From: Arsenicitalea aurantiaca
GTDB lineage: Bacteria; Pseudomonadota; Alphaproteobacteria; Rhizobiales; Devosiaceae
DNA: 64,000 nt
NCBI RefSeq assembly: GCF_003994485.1
Contig: NZ_RZNJ01000004.1
Coordinates: 495,785 to 559,784 of the forward strand
Direction of reading: 5' to 3'
The notes under the pieces were generated by a model. That model did no database searches and had not been told where the DNA came from. It saw only the letters and a list, made by a program, of their open reading frames with translations. The position numbers and the translations under genes are program-made. Positions 42,388 to 50,660 of this stretch are shown here, in pieces. Position 1 is the first letter of the stretch. Each line of letters starts with the position of its first letter.

Positions 42388-43137
42388 TCAGGCAGAAAGT
42401 GCAGCCTGTCCATCAAGGTAGTTGCCATTAAATGCAGCGGCCTCGCGCAGTCCCTCGAGATTGCTGATGGTGACGCGACCGTTCTTGAACTCGATGAGGC
42501 CCGCACGGCGTAGTTCCTGCAAGGTGCGGTTGACGTGAACCGTCGATAGCCCCAAGGCTCCGCCGAGCTCCGCCTGGGTCAGCGGCAGGTCATAGCCGCC
42601 GAGACGGGTCAGTTGCACGTCCTCAAGCCGCTGGTGCAGTTCGCAGAAGATATGCGCCATGCGCTGTAGCGCCGTCCTCTGACCCAGATTTATGAGCCAC
42701 TCCCGTGTCGTCGCATCATCCACGGCCGCTGCCCGGAGGAGGCCCCTCGTGATGCGCGGGAAGCGTTCGCAGATGGTGGCGAGCGATGCGGAAGGGAGAG
42801 TGGACAGGAGCGCAGGCGACAGCGTCGCCACCCCGTGATCCAGCCGTCCCGCCGTCATGAACCGGTATTCGCAGACATCCCCGGGTACGAGATAAGAGAG
42901 GATCTGGCGACGCCCATTACGCAATTGCTTGAACCGGCAGGCAAACCCGGCAAGGACGACCGTCGCCCCTTCGCTCGGATGCCCCTCGGCGAGAACGTCG
43001 GTGTGCGCAGGAATGACTTTGGCCGGGCCCATCACGCCCAGAACGCTCTGTCGCTCCTCCTCGGCGAGTTTAACATGAGTTAACAGTCGCGCCAGAAACG
43101 GCCGCGCCAGCACCTGGTCTATGGGTCTTGTCTGCAC
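42388..43137 (-). CDS. Crp/Fnr-family transcriptional regulator
   Basis: The 249-residue protein has a cyclic-nucleotide-like beta-roll (AEGHPSEGATVVLAGFACRF, YLVPGDVCEYRF), a dimer helix and a winged helix (LTQAELGGALGLSTVHVNRTLQEL). No N-terminal Cys cluster for an Fe-S cofactor is present. The recognition helix STVHVNR lacks the Glu-xx-Ser-Arg of FNR/FixK, so its binding site should differ from TTGAT-N4-ATCAA. The start is GTG with AAGGAGG 6 bases upstream. It is convergent with the response regulators and divergent from the SDR gene. Confidence 0.87.
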   Translation of the reverse strand: MQTRPIDQVLARPFLARLLTHVKLAEEERQSVLGVMGPAKVIPAHTDVLAEGHPSEGATVVLAGFACRFKQLRNGRRQILSYLVPGDVCEYRFMTAGRLDHGVATLSPALLSTLPSASLATICERFPRITRGLLRAAAVDDATTREWLINLGQRTALQRMAHIFCELHQRLEDVQLTRLGGYDLPLTQAELGGALGLSTVHVNRTLQELRRAGLIEFKNGRVTISNLEGLREAAAFNGNYLDGQAALSA

Positions 43138-43242
43138 AGGGCCCTCCTTCGAACGTCACAGTCAGGGGGCGCGAAATCGCGACCCTGGATGTTAACGCCC
43201 GGGCGCCGGTATTGCTGCCCGATTGCCGCAAGTGTCCGCTTC

Positions 43243-43268
43243 GGAACGCAGCCGGACCTGCCCGCATT
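43243..43268 (+). promoter_or_regulatory. Weak EcfG-like promoter before the SDR gene
   Basis: GGAAC (43243-43247) is followed after 17 bases by CATT (43265-43268), one mismatch from the CGTT consensus. The start of the SDR gene is 32 bases further. The downstream protein resembles general stress protein 39, which fits, but the match is weak. Confidence 0.35.
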
Positions 43269-43299
43269 GGCCGTGTTCATGAGCCAAAGGAGCCAGGAC

Positions 43300-44148
43300 A
43301 TGACCTCTGGAATGCCCGCACAGGAACAAGATCGACAGCCGGGCCGGGAGGCCGAGATGCGTCCGGCACCCGACTACATGCCCGTCTATCCCGGCAGCGG
43401 TCGGCTCAAGGGCAAAATCGTCGTGATCACGGGCGGCGATTCCGGCATCGGACGTGCTGTCAGCATCCTGTTTGCCCGGGAAGGAGCGAAACTCGCCATC
43501 GCCTACAAGGATGAGGACGAAGATGCCAGGGAGACGGCGCGGCTGGTTGAAGCGGAGGGCGGTGAGGCGCTGCTGATGGCCGGCGATGTCGGTAAAAAGG
43601 CATTCTGCGAACGCTTCGTAGCAGCGGCGGTCGAGCGTTTCGGACGGCTCGACATCCTCATCAACAACGCTGCCGAGCAGTATGTGCGAGAGGATATCGC
43701 CGACATTCCCGAAGAAGGAATGGAGCGGGTCTTCCGCACCAACATCTTCGGATACGTCTTCATGGTGCAGGCGGCAATCGAGCATCTCCGCCGCGGCGGG
43801 CGCATCATCAACACCTCTTCGATCGTCGCCTATCGCGGTCAGCCGCAACTGCTCGACTATGCGATGACCAAAGGCGCGATCGTTGCGCTGACGCGCTCGC
43901 TTTCGGCGCGCCTAGCGGACAAGGGTATACTGGTGAACGCCGTCGCACCGGGTCCGATCTGGACGCCGCTTATTCCCGCGAGCTTCCCGGCCGACAAGGT
44001 CGCCGAATTCGGCACGGACACGCCGCTCGGGCGCCCCGGACAACCGGCCGAAGTCGCGCCGGCCTATCTGTTCCTTGCATGCGAGGACAGCCGCTTCATG
44101 ACGGGACAGACGATTCACGTCGATGGCGGCGATTACCCGAGCAGCTAG
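43300..44148 (+). CDS. SDR family oxidoreductase, general-stress type
   Basis: The 282-residue classical SDR has an N-terminal extension typical of the YghA/Gsp39 group (PDYMPVYPGSGRLKGK). Cofactor motif VVITGGDSGIGRA starts at about residue 41; the catalytic residues are Ser174 (NTSS) with Tyr187 and Lys191 (YAMTK), and the tail FMTGQTIHVDGG is intact. It probably reduces small carbonyls or oxidises alcohols with NADPH or NADH. AAAGGAG 7 bases upstream picks the ATG at 43300 over the one at 43279. It follows the divergent Crp/Fnr gene. Confidence 0.9.
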   Translation: MTSGMPAQEQDRQPGREAEMRPAPDYMPVYPGSGRLKGKIVVITGGDSGIGRAVSILFAREGAKLAIAYKDEDEDARETARLVEAEGGEALLMAGDVGKKAFCERFVAAAVERFGRLDILINNAAEQYVREDIADIPEEGMERVFRTNIFGYVFMVQAAIEHLRRGGRIINTSSIVAYRGQPQLLDYAMTKGAIVALTRSLSARLADKGILVNAVAPGPIWTPLIPASFPADKVAEFGTDTPLGRPGQPAEVAPAYLFLACEDSRFMTGQTIHVDGGDYPSS

Positions 44149-44156
44149 ATCAGGGC

Positions 44157-44179
44157 CTCCGCCCGTCCGGCGGGCGGAG
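44157..44179. terminator. GC hairpin between convergent genes, no T-run
   Basis: CTCCGCCCG (44157-44165) pairs perfectly with CGGGCGGAG (44171-44179) around a 5-base loop. It lies in the 42-base gap between the convergent SDR and DUF2188 genes and could act on both strands. Confidence 0.5.
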
Positions 44180-44190
44180 TCGCGCTATTG

Positions 44191-44439
44191 TCAGGGCAGG
44201 TCGTCGCGGACGTCGGTTTCGGGCCGCACGTCGCCACGCGCCAATTCGGTATGCCAGTTCCCGTCGGCGTCCTGATATTGGATCATGTCCGGTTCGGAAG
44301 ACAGTTGCTGGCGTGCCGCCGCTTCCTCGGCCGCCCGATGGGCGCGCTCATGGGTTTCAAAGGTTTCGGAGAACACATCCCCCACCTTGTAGGCGAACCC
44401 GCCATCATGTTCGACGACTTCGTAGATCTGCTTGCTCAC
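44191..44439 (-). CDS. DUF2188 family protein
   Basis: The 82-residue protein has the DUF2188 pattern: IYEVVEHDGGFAYKVGDVFSETF, then AHRAAEEAAARQQ and an acidic tail. The domain is a small alpha/beta unit of unknown function, often in stress-linked loci. The start is GTG, preceded by AAGGAG at a 7-base gap. It is downstream of the peptide transporter operon on the same strand, with an 80-base gap. Confidence 0.85.
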   Translation of the reverse strand: MSKQIYEVVEHDGGFAYKVGDVFSETFETHERAHRAAEEAAARQQLSSEPDMIQYQDADGNWHTELARGDVRPETDVRDDLP

Positions 44440-44519
44440 GGGGTTGCTCCTTGTGGTCCGGGCATTGCGTCTGAACGGTAACGCCCAAGCCCGAGGAGGG
44501 CTGCGCAGAGATGCCCCCG

Positions 44520-45260
44520 TTAAGCGGGCATGCGCGGAACGCTGGCAAGAAGCCTTTGGGTATAGGGGTGGGCGGGTGCCCGAAGGATTTCAGAAGTTCG
44601 CCCCTGTTCCACAATCCGGCCCGCCTCGAGGATCACGATCTCTTCGCAAAGCGCCGCGACCACGCCCAGGTCATGGGAGACGAAAACCAGGGTCAGGCTT
44701 TCAGACAAGGCTTTGAAGAGCTCGACGATCCGGATGCGGGTGGAGAGGTCGAGCGCGCTCACCGCCTCGTCCGCCAGCACCATTTTGGGGCGCGCGACAA
44801 TCGCACGGGCGATGGCGATGCGCTGGCGTTGACCCCCGGAAAACTGGTGCGGCAACCGCTCCATGGCGCTTTCGTCGAGACCGACTTCATCGAGCGCGGC
44901 AGCCACCATCTGGCGGTGGTCTCCAGGTATCGAGAGCGAAGCGAGCGGCTCCCCGATGATGTCCCGCACCTTCTGGCGAGGATCGAGGGAAGAATAGGGG
45001 TCCTGGAAGACCGCCTGCACCTTGCGCCGATAGCGCCTCATGAAGCCCCGGTCCGCCGCGTCCACGGTTTCGCCGTCAAAGCTGATCGTGCCCCCCTGCG
45101 GTCGCGACAGCCCGAGCAGGAGCCGCAGGAGCGTTGTCTTGCCCGAACCGGATTCCCCGACGATGCCCAGATTGGCGCCGGCGCGCACCGAGAACGACAC
45201 GTCCTCGAGCACAGTCTTTTCCCGCCCGTAGCCAAAGCGGAGATTGGCGATCTCGAGCAT
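44520..45260 (-). CDS. Peptide ABC transporter ATP-binding protein (DppF/OppF type)
   Basis: The 246-residue ATPase has Walker A GESGSGKTT, the Q-loop VFQDPYSSLDPRQKV, signature FSGGQRQRIAIARAI, a Walker B region ending LADEAVSALD, and VFVSHDLGVVAALCEEI. The C-terminus carries the oligopeptide-type HPYTQRLLASVP. It is one of two ATPases of the importer and pairs with the 45263-46072 product. It starts 2 bases after that gene and ends the five-gene operon. A weak hairpin overlaps its stop codon. Confidence 0.93.
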   Translation of the reverse strand: MLEIANLRFGYGREKTVLEDVSFSVRAGANLGIVGESGSGKTTLLRLLLGLSRPQGGTISFDGETVDAADRGFMRRYRRKVQAVFQDPYSSLDPRQKVRDIIGEPLASLSIPGDHRQMVAAALDEVGLDESAMERLPHQFSGGQRQRIAIARAIVARPKMVLADEAVSALDLSTRIRIVELFKALSESLTLVFVSHDLGVVAALCEEIVILEAGRIVEQGRTSEILRAPAHPYTQRLLASVPRMPA

Positions 45261-45262
45261 GC

Positions 45263-46072
45263 TCAGCGCCCTCCCGACAGCGCATCGTCAAAGGCGCGTG
45301 CCGCCTCAACGAGGGTCTGGGTATAGGGGTGGCGGGGCTGGACCAGCACCTCGCCCGCCGGCCCGGCCTCGACCGCTTCCCCCGAACGCAGCACGATCAC
45401 ACGCTCGGCAATGCTCGCGACGACCGGCAAATCGTGGCTGATGAAGAGAAGCGCCATGCCCAGTTCCTTCACGAGGGCATCGAGAAGCTTCAGCACCTCG
45501 GCCTGCGTCGTCACATCGAGTGCCGTTGTCGGTTCGTCGGCAATGAGCAGCTTCGGCCGGCAGGCGAGCGCCATGGCAATGGCGACCCGCTGGCGCTGGC
45601 CCCCCGAGATTTCCCAGGGATGGGCGCGCAGGATCCGTGAGGGATCGGGCAGGCGAACCTTCTCGAGCAGCCCCAGGATCTCGCTCTCGAGCGCCCGCCC
45701 CGAAAGATCGCGCCCATCACGCCGATGGCGCCGGCTGAGCGGAATGCCGATCTGGCGCCCGATCCGCATCAGGGGGTCGAGGGCCGTCAGCGGTTCCTGG
45801 AAGACGATGGCGATCTCTGTGCCCCTGAGCCGATCGAGCACTCGGCCCGGCGCGCCGATCACCTCCTGCCCGGCCAGCGTGATCGAGCCCTGGGCCCTGA
45901 TCGCGGCGGGCAGCAGGCCGGACACGGCCATGGCAGTGAGCGATTTGCCGGACCCCGATTCCCCGATGAGCCCCACCCGTTCCCCCGGCGCGATCGCAAA
46001 GGAGAGGTTCGAGACGAGTGTGCGGCCCTGGGTGGTGAGGGTGAGGCCTCTGACGTCGAGATGGGTGGTCAT
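45263..46072 (-). CDS. Peptide ABC transporter ATP-binding protein (DppD/OppD type)
   Basis: The 269-residue ATPase has Walker A GESGSGKSL, the Q-loop VFQEPLTALDPLM, signature ISGGQRQRVAIAMAL, Walker B LLIADEPTTALD and LFISHDLPVVASIAERV. HPYTQTLVEAAR lies near the C-terminus, typical of the OppD class. The first Walker Ser/Thr pair reads KSL where relatives have KSV or KTT, a mild variant. It overlaps the DppC-like gene by 4 bases. Confidence 0.93.
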   Translation of the reverse strand: MTTHLDVRGLTLTTQGRTLVSNLSFAIAPGERVGLIGESGSGKSLTAMAVSGLLPAAIRAQGSITLAGQEVIGAPGRVLDRLRGTEIAIVFQEPLTALDPLMRIGRQIGIPLSRRHRRDGRDLSGRALESEILGLLEKVRLPDPSRILRAHPWEISGGQRQRVAIAMALACRPKLLIADEPTTALDVTTQAEVLKLLDALVKELGMALLFISHDLPVVASIAERVIVLRSGEAVEAGPAGEVLVQPRHPYTQTLVEAARAFDDALSGGR

Positions 46073-46923
46073 CGGGCTGCGCCCCGCATCGGATCGGCCC
46101 GGTCGCGCAGCCCATCGGCGAGGAAGTTCATGCCGATCACCAGGATGACGAGCGCGATGCCCGGCAATATGGCGCCGAGCGGGGCGGTATAGACCGTTCC
46201 CTGCGCTTCCTGCAGCAGCCGACCCCAGGAGGCGTTGGGCGGCGGAGCGCCGAGCCCGAGATAGGAGAGGGAGGCCTCCGCGATCACCGCGAGGCCGAAC
46301 TGGAGCGCAAAATTGACCGATAGCGTCGGCCAGATATTCGGCAGGATGTGCTTGAAAACGACCATGGGCCAGGAGGTGCCCGACGTACGCGCGGCGGTGA
46401 TGTAGTCCTGTGCAAGGACCCGCTTGGCGAGGATGCGGGTGAGACGCGCAACGATCGCCGAGAGTGCTATGCCGAGCGCCACGATAGCGGTTCCAAGGCT
46501 CGCGCTCTCGCTTGCCGCAACGACGAGCATTGCGAGCAGGAGGGTCGGAAAGGCGATGAGGATGTCGAGCGCCGCGGCCAGCACGTCGTCTAGAAATCGC
46601 GTCGCGAACGCAGCGAGAAGGCCGAGTGTCACCCCGATCAGCGCGCCGATCACGACTGCACCGGCCCCTACCATGAGTGCGATACGCGACCCGATCATGA
46701 TCTGCGTCATGAGGTCCCGGCCGAGCCGGTCCGTGCCGGCCCAATGGGCGAGCGAGGGCGGGGACAGTCGGCCGCCGGCCATGGCCGCAGGATCATAGGG
46801 CGTCCAGAAGACGGTCAGAAGTCCCAGCACCAGATGGATGCCGAGGAGCGCGAGCCCGACCCGCAGGGTGAGCGAGCCGCGGCGCGAGGGCTTGGCCTGG
46901 GGTATGTCCGCAATGGTTGTCAT
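46069..46923 (-). CDS. Peptide ABC transporter permease (DppC type)
   Basis: The 284-residue protein has about six membrane segments. The first is at residues 20-42. A periplasmic loop with HWAGTDRLGRDLMTQIMIG (the OppC/DppC mark) follows, and the EAA loop is AARTSGTSWPMVVFKHILPN. It forms the channel with the DppB-like permease. Both junctions are 4-base overlaps. Confidence 0.94.
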   Translation of the reverse strand: MTTIADIPQAKPSRRGSLTLRVGLALLGIHLVLGLLTVFWTPYDPAAMAGGRLSPPSLAHWAGTDRLGRDLMTQIMIGSRIALMVGAGAVVIGALIGVTLGLLAAFATRFLDDVLAAALDILIAFPTLLLAMLVVAASESASLGTAIVALGIALSAIVARLTRILAKRVLAQDYITAARTSGTSWPMVVFKHILPNIWPTLSVNFALQFGLAVIAEASLSYLGLGAPPPNASWGRLLQEAQGTVYTAPLGAILPGIALVILVIGMNFLADGLRDRADPMRGAAR

Positions 46924-47882
46924 GGCCGACCTCCCATGCGGTCGCGCAGCCGTGGATCGACGAGGCGCTGCACGAGGTCGGCCGCAAAGCCGACGAGCAG
47001 CACGAAGAGCGTGGAAATGAAGAGCACGCCCTGCACGTTTGGATAGTCGCGCTGCTCGATACCGAGCAGCAGCATGGAGCCGAGCCCGGGCAGTGCGAAG
47101 ACCCGCTCGACGACCACGGCACCGAGAAAGGTTGTCGCGAGTTCGATCCCGAGGATCGAGATGACGGGCACAGAGCCATTGCGGATGCCGTGCCGGATCA
47201 GCGCTTCTGGAAAGCTCGCCCCGAGCGCACGGGCGGTCCGCAGATAATCGCTGCCCAGCACATCCTGGGTAGCCGCCCGCACATAGCGGAGCAGCGAGGC
47301 GGACATGACGATGGCGATGGTCAGAACCGGGAGCGCGAGGGCGCGCAGCGCTTCGCCTGCATCGGCCCAGCCTCGCAGCGGGAACCCGCCCGAGGGAAAG
47401 AGCCGCAGATTGATGGCAAAGGCCGATACGAGCAGAATGCCGACCCAGAAGACGGGAATGGCGATGCCCAGTTGCGAAACCGTCGAGATCGCGGCCCCGT
47501 ACCACCGGTCGGCGCGAACGGCGGCAATGATGCCGAGTGGCACGGCGATGACGATCGAGAGCAGGAAGGCAAAGAGCGTCAGCGGGATCGTAATCGTGAG
47601 CCTCGCCGAGATCTCGTCGAGAACCGGCACGCGACTGACGAAGGAATTGCCGAGGTCGAACCGGGCCAGATCGGAAACGAAGCGCACGAATTGCTGGGCA
47701 AGGGGCAGGTTCGACCCCACGGCCTCGCGCGCCGCTTCGATCTGGCTTGCATCGGCCCCCACCGAGATCAGCGCGCTCGCGGGGTCTCCAGGAAGCAGCC
47801 GCAGCAGCACAAAGAGCACTACCGCGGCCGCAAGAAGCGAGATCAGCAGGATGACAAGCCGGCGCAGGACGTATGAGAGAAT
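46920..47882 (-). CDS. Peptide ABC transporter permease (DppB type), apparent AUU start
   Basis: The 320-residue permease has an N-terminal helix (LSYVLRRLVILLISLLAAAV), the family LLRLLPGDPASAL, further helices and an EAA loop (TARALGASFPEALIRHGIRN). A GTG at 47819 is the first usual start codon, but it would cut away the first membrane helix. The frame is open upstream to an ATT at 47882, exactly where relatives have Met, and AGGAG lies 7 bases before it. I therefore read AUU as the start. The gene follows the binding-protein gene by 34 bases. Confidence 0.88.
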   Translation of the reverse strand: MLSYVLRRLVILLISLLAAAVVLFVLLRLLPGDPASALISVGADASQIEAAREAVGSNLPLAQQFVRFVSDLARFDLGNSFVSRVPVLDEISARLTITIPLTLFAFLLSIVIAVPLGIIAAVRADRWYGAAISTVSQLGIAIPVFWVGILLVSAFAINLRLFPSGGFPLRGWADAGEALRALALPVLTIAIVMSASLLRYVRAATQDVLGSDYLRTARALGASFPEALIRHGIRNGSVPVISILGIELATTFLGAVVVERVFALPGLGSMLLLGIEQRDYPNVQGVLFISTLFVLLVGFAADLVQRLVDPRLRDRMGGRP

Positions 47883-47916
47883 GGGTTCGCTCCTATGATC
47901 CGGCCGGCCCGCCGCG

Positions 47917-49452
47917 TCACTCCGCGCGCTTTTCGATGTCGTAGGCGTAGAACTGGCTGTTCAGCCCGTTGATCGGATAGCCCGAAACCGAGGCGGTCGA
48001 TACCACGATCTGCGGATAGAGATAAAGCCAGTTGCTGGCCGCATCCTCGGCGATGATCCGGTTGGCCTCGGCGAGCTTTTCGGTCTGTTCCTCGACCGTC
48101 GCGCTCTGCTCGGCTTCCTGAATCAGGCGCGTCACGTCCGGATTGTCGTAACCCCAGTAGAAATTGGGATTGCCGTAAAAGACGATGTCGCGGTGATTGA
48201 CGTGCTCCTGCAGCGTCGCCTCGAAATCCTGGGCCTGGTAGATCTTGGTGTACCATTCATTGGCCGTGATGATGTTGATGTCGACGGTCACGCCGACCTC
48301 GGCCAGGGCATTTTGCAGGAACTGCGCGACGATCGGGTGCGGATCATAGTTCGGGGTATCGATGGTGAAGCTGAACCCGTCGGGATAGCCCGCTTCGGCG
48401 AGCAGTTCGCGAGCGCTTTCAGGATCGTACGCATCGACATCGACGAGGTCGACATACCAGGGATCGGTCGGCGGCACGAAAGAGCCGATCAGCGTGCCGT
48501 ATTCGCCCCAGATCGACTGCAGCAACTGCTCGTCATTGACCGCACGGGCCAGGGCCTTGCGCACGGTGACGTTGTTGAAGGGCTCGATCCGGTCATTGTA
48601 GGCGAGCAGAAGCTTGGTGGTCGACTGGCCCTCGGTGACGGTGAAGTCAGGATTGTCGAGGAACTGAGCGAGCGAATCCGGGCTCTGCACCGCAGTGATG
48701 ATGTCGACGGCATTGGTGAGGAGCGCATTGTTGAGCGCTGTGGCGTCGGTGAAGTACTGGAAGACGACGCCGCCATTGCTCGGTGCTTCGCCCCAGTAAT
48801 TTTCGAAGGGGGTCAGCGAAAGGCTCGAGCCGCGCCGCCAGGCGTCGAGACGATAGGGGCCCGTACCGTCGGCATTGGCGGTCAGTTCGGTTGCCGCGTC
48901 GTTGACGATCCAGACATAGGAGAGGTTGTAAGGCAGCGAGATCGAGCGGGTGGCAAGCGTGATCACCACGGTCTCGTCATCGGGGGTCTCGATGCTCTCG
49001 ATGTTCGCAAGGCTGTTCCTGCGCGAGGACTGGGAGGTCTCCGCCGTAACGCGCTCGATCGAGAACTTGACGTCCGCCGACGTCAGGGGGTCGCCCGAAT
49101 GGAAGGTGACGCCGGGCTGCAGCGTGATCGTATAGGTCAGCCCGTCCTCGGAAATCTCGTAGCCGGTCGCGAGATTTTCAACGACGTCGCCGGAATCGGT
49201 GAGCTGGAAGAGCGCCTCGTAGACGTTGCCGTTGAAGGCTTCGCTGATGCCCTGTCCGGCGCCGGCGGTGTTATCGAGGTTCTGCGGCTCGTAGAGAGAG
49301 CCGATGCGGATGACGGCGTCGGCATCGATTGCGGCGTCCTGGGCGAGCGCCGGGCTTGCGGCAAGCATGCCCGCAACGGCGGTGGCCGCGAGGAGACGGC
49401 GCAGGATCCGGCCCGTACGGGCGGGGCTGCTCGAAAGAGGATAATCAGTCAT
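47917..49452 (-). CDS. Peptide ABC transporter substrate-binding protein
   Basis: The 511-residue periplasmic protein (SBP_bac_5 family) has a twin-Arg-containing signal region (ILRRLLAATAVAGMLAASPALAQ). The mature part has the family's IRIGSLYEPQNLDNTAG start, FHSGDPLTSADVKFSIERV, and C-terminal IIAEDAASNWLYLYPQIVV. It captures peptides or related solutes and delivers them to the four downstream components. CAGGAG precedes the ATG by 7 bases. Upstream, 221 bases separate it from the divergent OsmC gene; an AT patch near 49510 may be its -10. Confidence 0.94.
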   Translation of the reverse strand: MTDYPLSSSPARTGRILRRLLAATAVAGMLAASPALAQDAAIDADAVIRIGSLYEPQNLDNTAGAGQGISEAFNGNVYEALFQLTDSGDVVENLATGYEISEDGLTYTITLQPGVTFHSGDPLTSADVKFSIERVTAETSQSSRRNSLANIESIETPDDETVVITLATRSISLPYNLSYVWIVNDAATELTANADGTGPYRLDAWRRGSSLSLTPFENYWGEAPSNGGVVFQYFTDATALNNALLTNAVDIITAVQSPDSLAQFLDNPDFTVTEGQSTTKLLLAYNDRIEPFNNVTVRKALARAVNDEQLLQSIWGEYGTLIGSFVPPTDPWYVDLVDVDAYDPESARELLAEAGYPDGFSFTIDTPNYDPHPIVAQFLQNALAEVGVTVDINIITANEWYTKIYQAQDFEATLQEHVNHRDIVFYGNPNFYWGYDNPDVTRLIQEAEQSATVEEQTEKLAEANRIIAEDAASNWLYLYPQIVVSTASVSGYPINGLNSQFYAYDIEKRAE

Positions 49453-49673
49453 GGAACGCTCCTGATCGTGTTGTGCCGGGGCCGCCGGGGCAGGCCTCCA
49501 GCCTGGCGCTATGGATATAGGAGCGAGGCGGGCTTGCCCACTCCGGCCCGGAGCGCGCCGTTCCAAATTTCCCTCAGGCTTAAGAAAATTCACTGCCACC
49601 CTCGCGGCTTTGGAAGGCTGGCGTCGCGTGGCCTGCGCGGCTAGTCTCGCGCCCCGCAACCGGAGCTCCGATC

Positions 49674-50102
49674 ATGGTCACAGTCACGTCCCGCCCCACT
49701 TCAGTCAGCGCCCGGTTGGGTGGCTCCGGCGCAGGTAGCATCGAGGCGGGCGCCGGCGCGACAGCAGCGCTTGCCGGGCTCGCTTCGGATCCCGGGTTCA
49801 CGCCGCTCGAATTCATGGATGCAGCGCTTGCCGGCTGCCTCGTTCTCAGCGTCCGCATCGCCGCCCGCAAGTCCGGCTGGGGGGAGCGCCTGCAATCGGT
49901 CGAGGTCGAAATTGCCCACATCAAGGCAGAGGACGGGCCATCCCGCGTCGCCGAGTTCACCTCCGCGTTCAAGATTGTGGGCGACTTCACCGACGAGGAA
50001 CGTGAGGCGCTGATTGCCTCTGCCCATGAGATCTGCACGGTCGGCAACACCTTTGCGGCCGGCGCGGTCGTGCGCGACATTGCCTGGTCCGAAGCCCAAT
50101 GA
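49674..50102 (+). CDS. OsmC family protein
   Basis: The 142-residue protein has the OsmC/Ohr fold with two redox cysteines, Cys55 in ALAGCLVLSV and Cys121 in HEICTVGNTF. TPLEFMDAALAGC is typical of the OsmC side of the family. These proteins reduce organic hydroperoxides with thiol donors; its exact subgroup is open. GGAG is 8 bases before the ATG. Its stop overlaps the next start by 4 bases (ATGA), placing it in an operon with an AhpD-like protein. Confidence 0.9.
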   Translation: MVTVTSRPTSVSARLGGSGAGSIEAGAGATAALAGLASDPGFTPLEFMDAALAGCLVLSVRIAARKSGWGERLQSVEVEIAHIKAEDGPSRVAEFTSAFKIVGDFTDEEREALIASAHEICTVGNTFAAGAVVRDIAWSEAQ

Positions 50103-50644
50103 CCCCGCGCATCCCGCAACTCGACTACGCCGAGGCAGGCGAGGACGTTCGCGCCGCCCATGACGAGGAAATGCGTCTGCGCGGCCGCATGACCAATATG
50201 AAGCGCACGCTTCTCCACTCTCCACCGGCCCTGCGCATCTACGGGGAATGGTTCACGCTGCGCGATCAGTTGCTGCCCGTGCTCGGCAATCGCGCCATCC
50301 TGCTCTTTGCCCAGGCGATCTGCCGGGCAAGCCGCTCGCGTGTCGGCGCCAGCTTCATGCAGCGGGCGTTGATCCAGTCGGGTGAGGATCCCGACCATCT
50401 CGCCCCGACGGAAGCCGAAACGGCGCTCATCGCCCTCGGTGCGGCGCTCGGCACCGATCCGCAATCGGTGCCGGATCCGGTCTGGGATCGGGTGGCCGCC
50501 CTTTACCCCGACAAGACCCTTGTCGACCTTACCGCCTTTGCCGGGCTGATGGTCGCGACCAACCTCTTTACCGATGTCGTCCGCACCGAGTTTGATCCGG
50601 AACTCGAACCCTTTGCGGTGACCTTTCCAGACCAGGCGCGCTGA
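50099..50644 (+). CDS. AhpD/carboxymuconolactone-decarboxylase-like protein lacking the CXXC
   Basis: The 181-residue all-helical protein resembles the AhpD/CMD family in layout (LLHSPPALRIYGEWFTLRDQLL, the helix around residue 80, LVDLTAFAGLMVATNLFTDVV). In the position where AhpD has CxxC followed by His, it reads SRSRVGASF, and no Cys pair is nearby. Peroxidatic chemistry of the usual type is therefore unlikely. Co-translation with an OsmC protein suggests a shared substrate pathway. The family assignment is by pattern only. Confidence 0.55.
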   Translation: MTPRIPQLDYAEAGEDVRAAHDEEMRLRGRMTNMKRTLLHSPPALRIYGEWFTLRDQLLPVLGNRAILLFAQAICRASRSRVGASFMQRALIQSGEDPDHLAPTEAETALIALGAALGTDPQSVPDPVWDRVAALYPDKTLVDLTAFAGLMVATNLFTDVVRTEFDPELEPFAVTFPDQAR

Positions 50645-50660
50645 GAAAGCAAAATTCAAG

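Noticed and set aside
42388..43137. Crp/Fnr protein as the FixK acting on the Hsp20 box
   Set aside because: Its recognition helix (STVHVNR) lacks the Glu and Ser-Arg pattern of FNR/FixK, and it has no Fe-S cysteines.
46920..47819. GTG at 47819 as the permease start
   Set aside because: It would delete the first membrane helix that the open frame upstream encodes, and it has no ribosome site. It is kept only as an alternative to the AUU reading.
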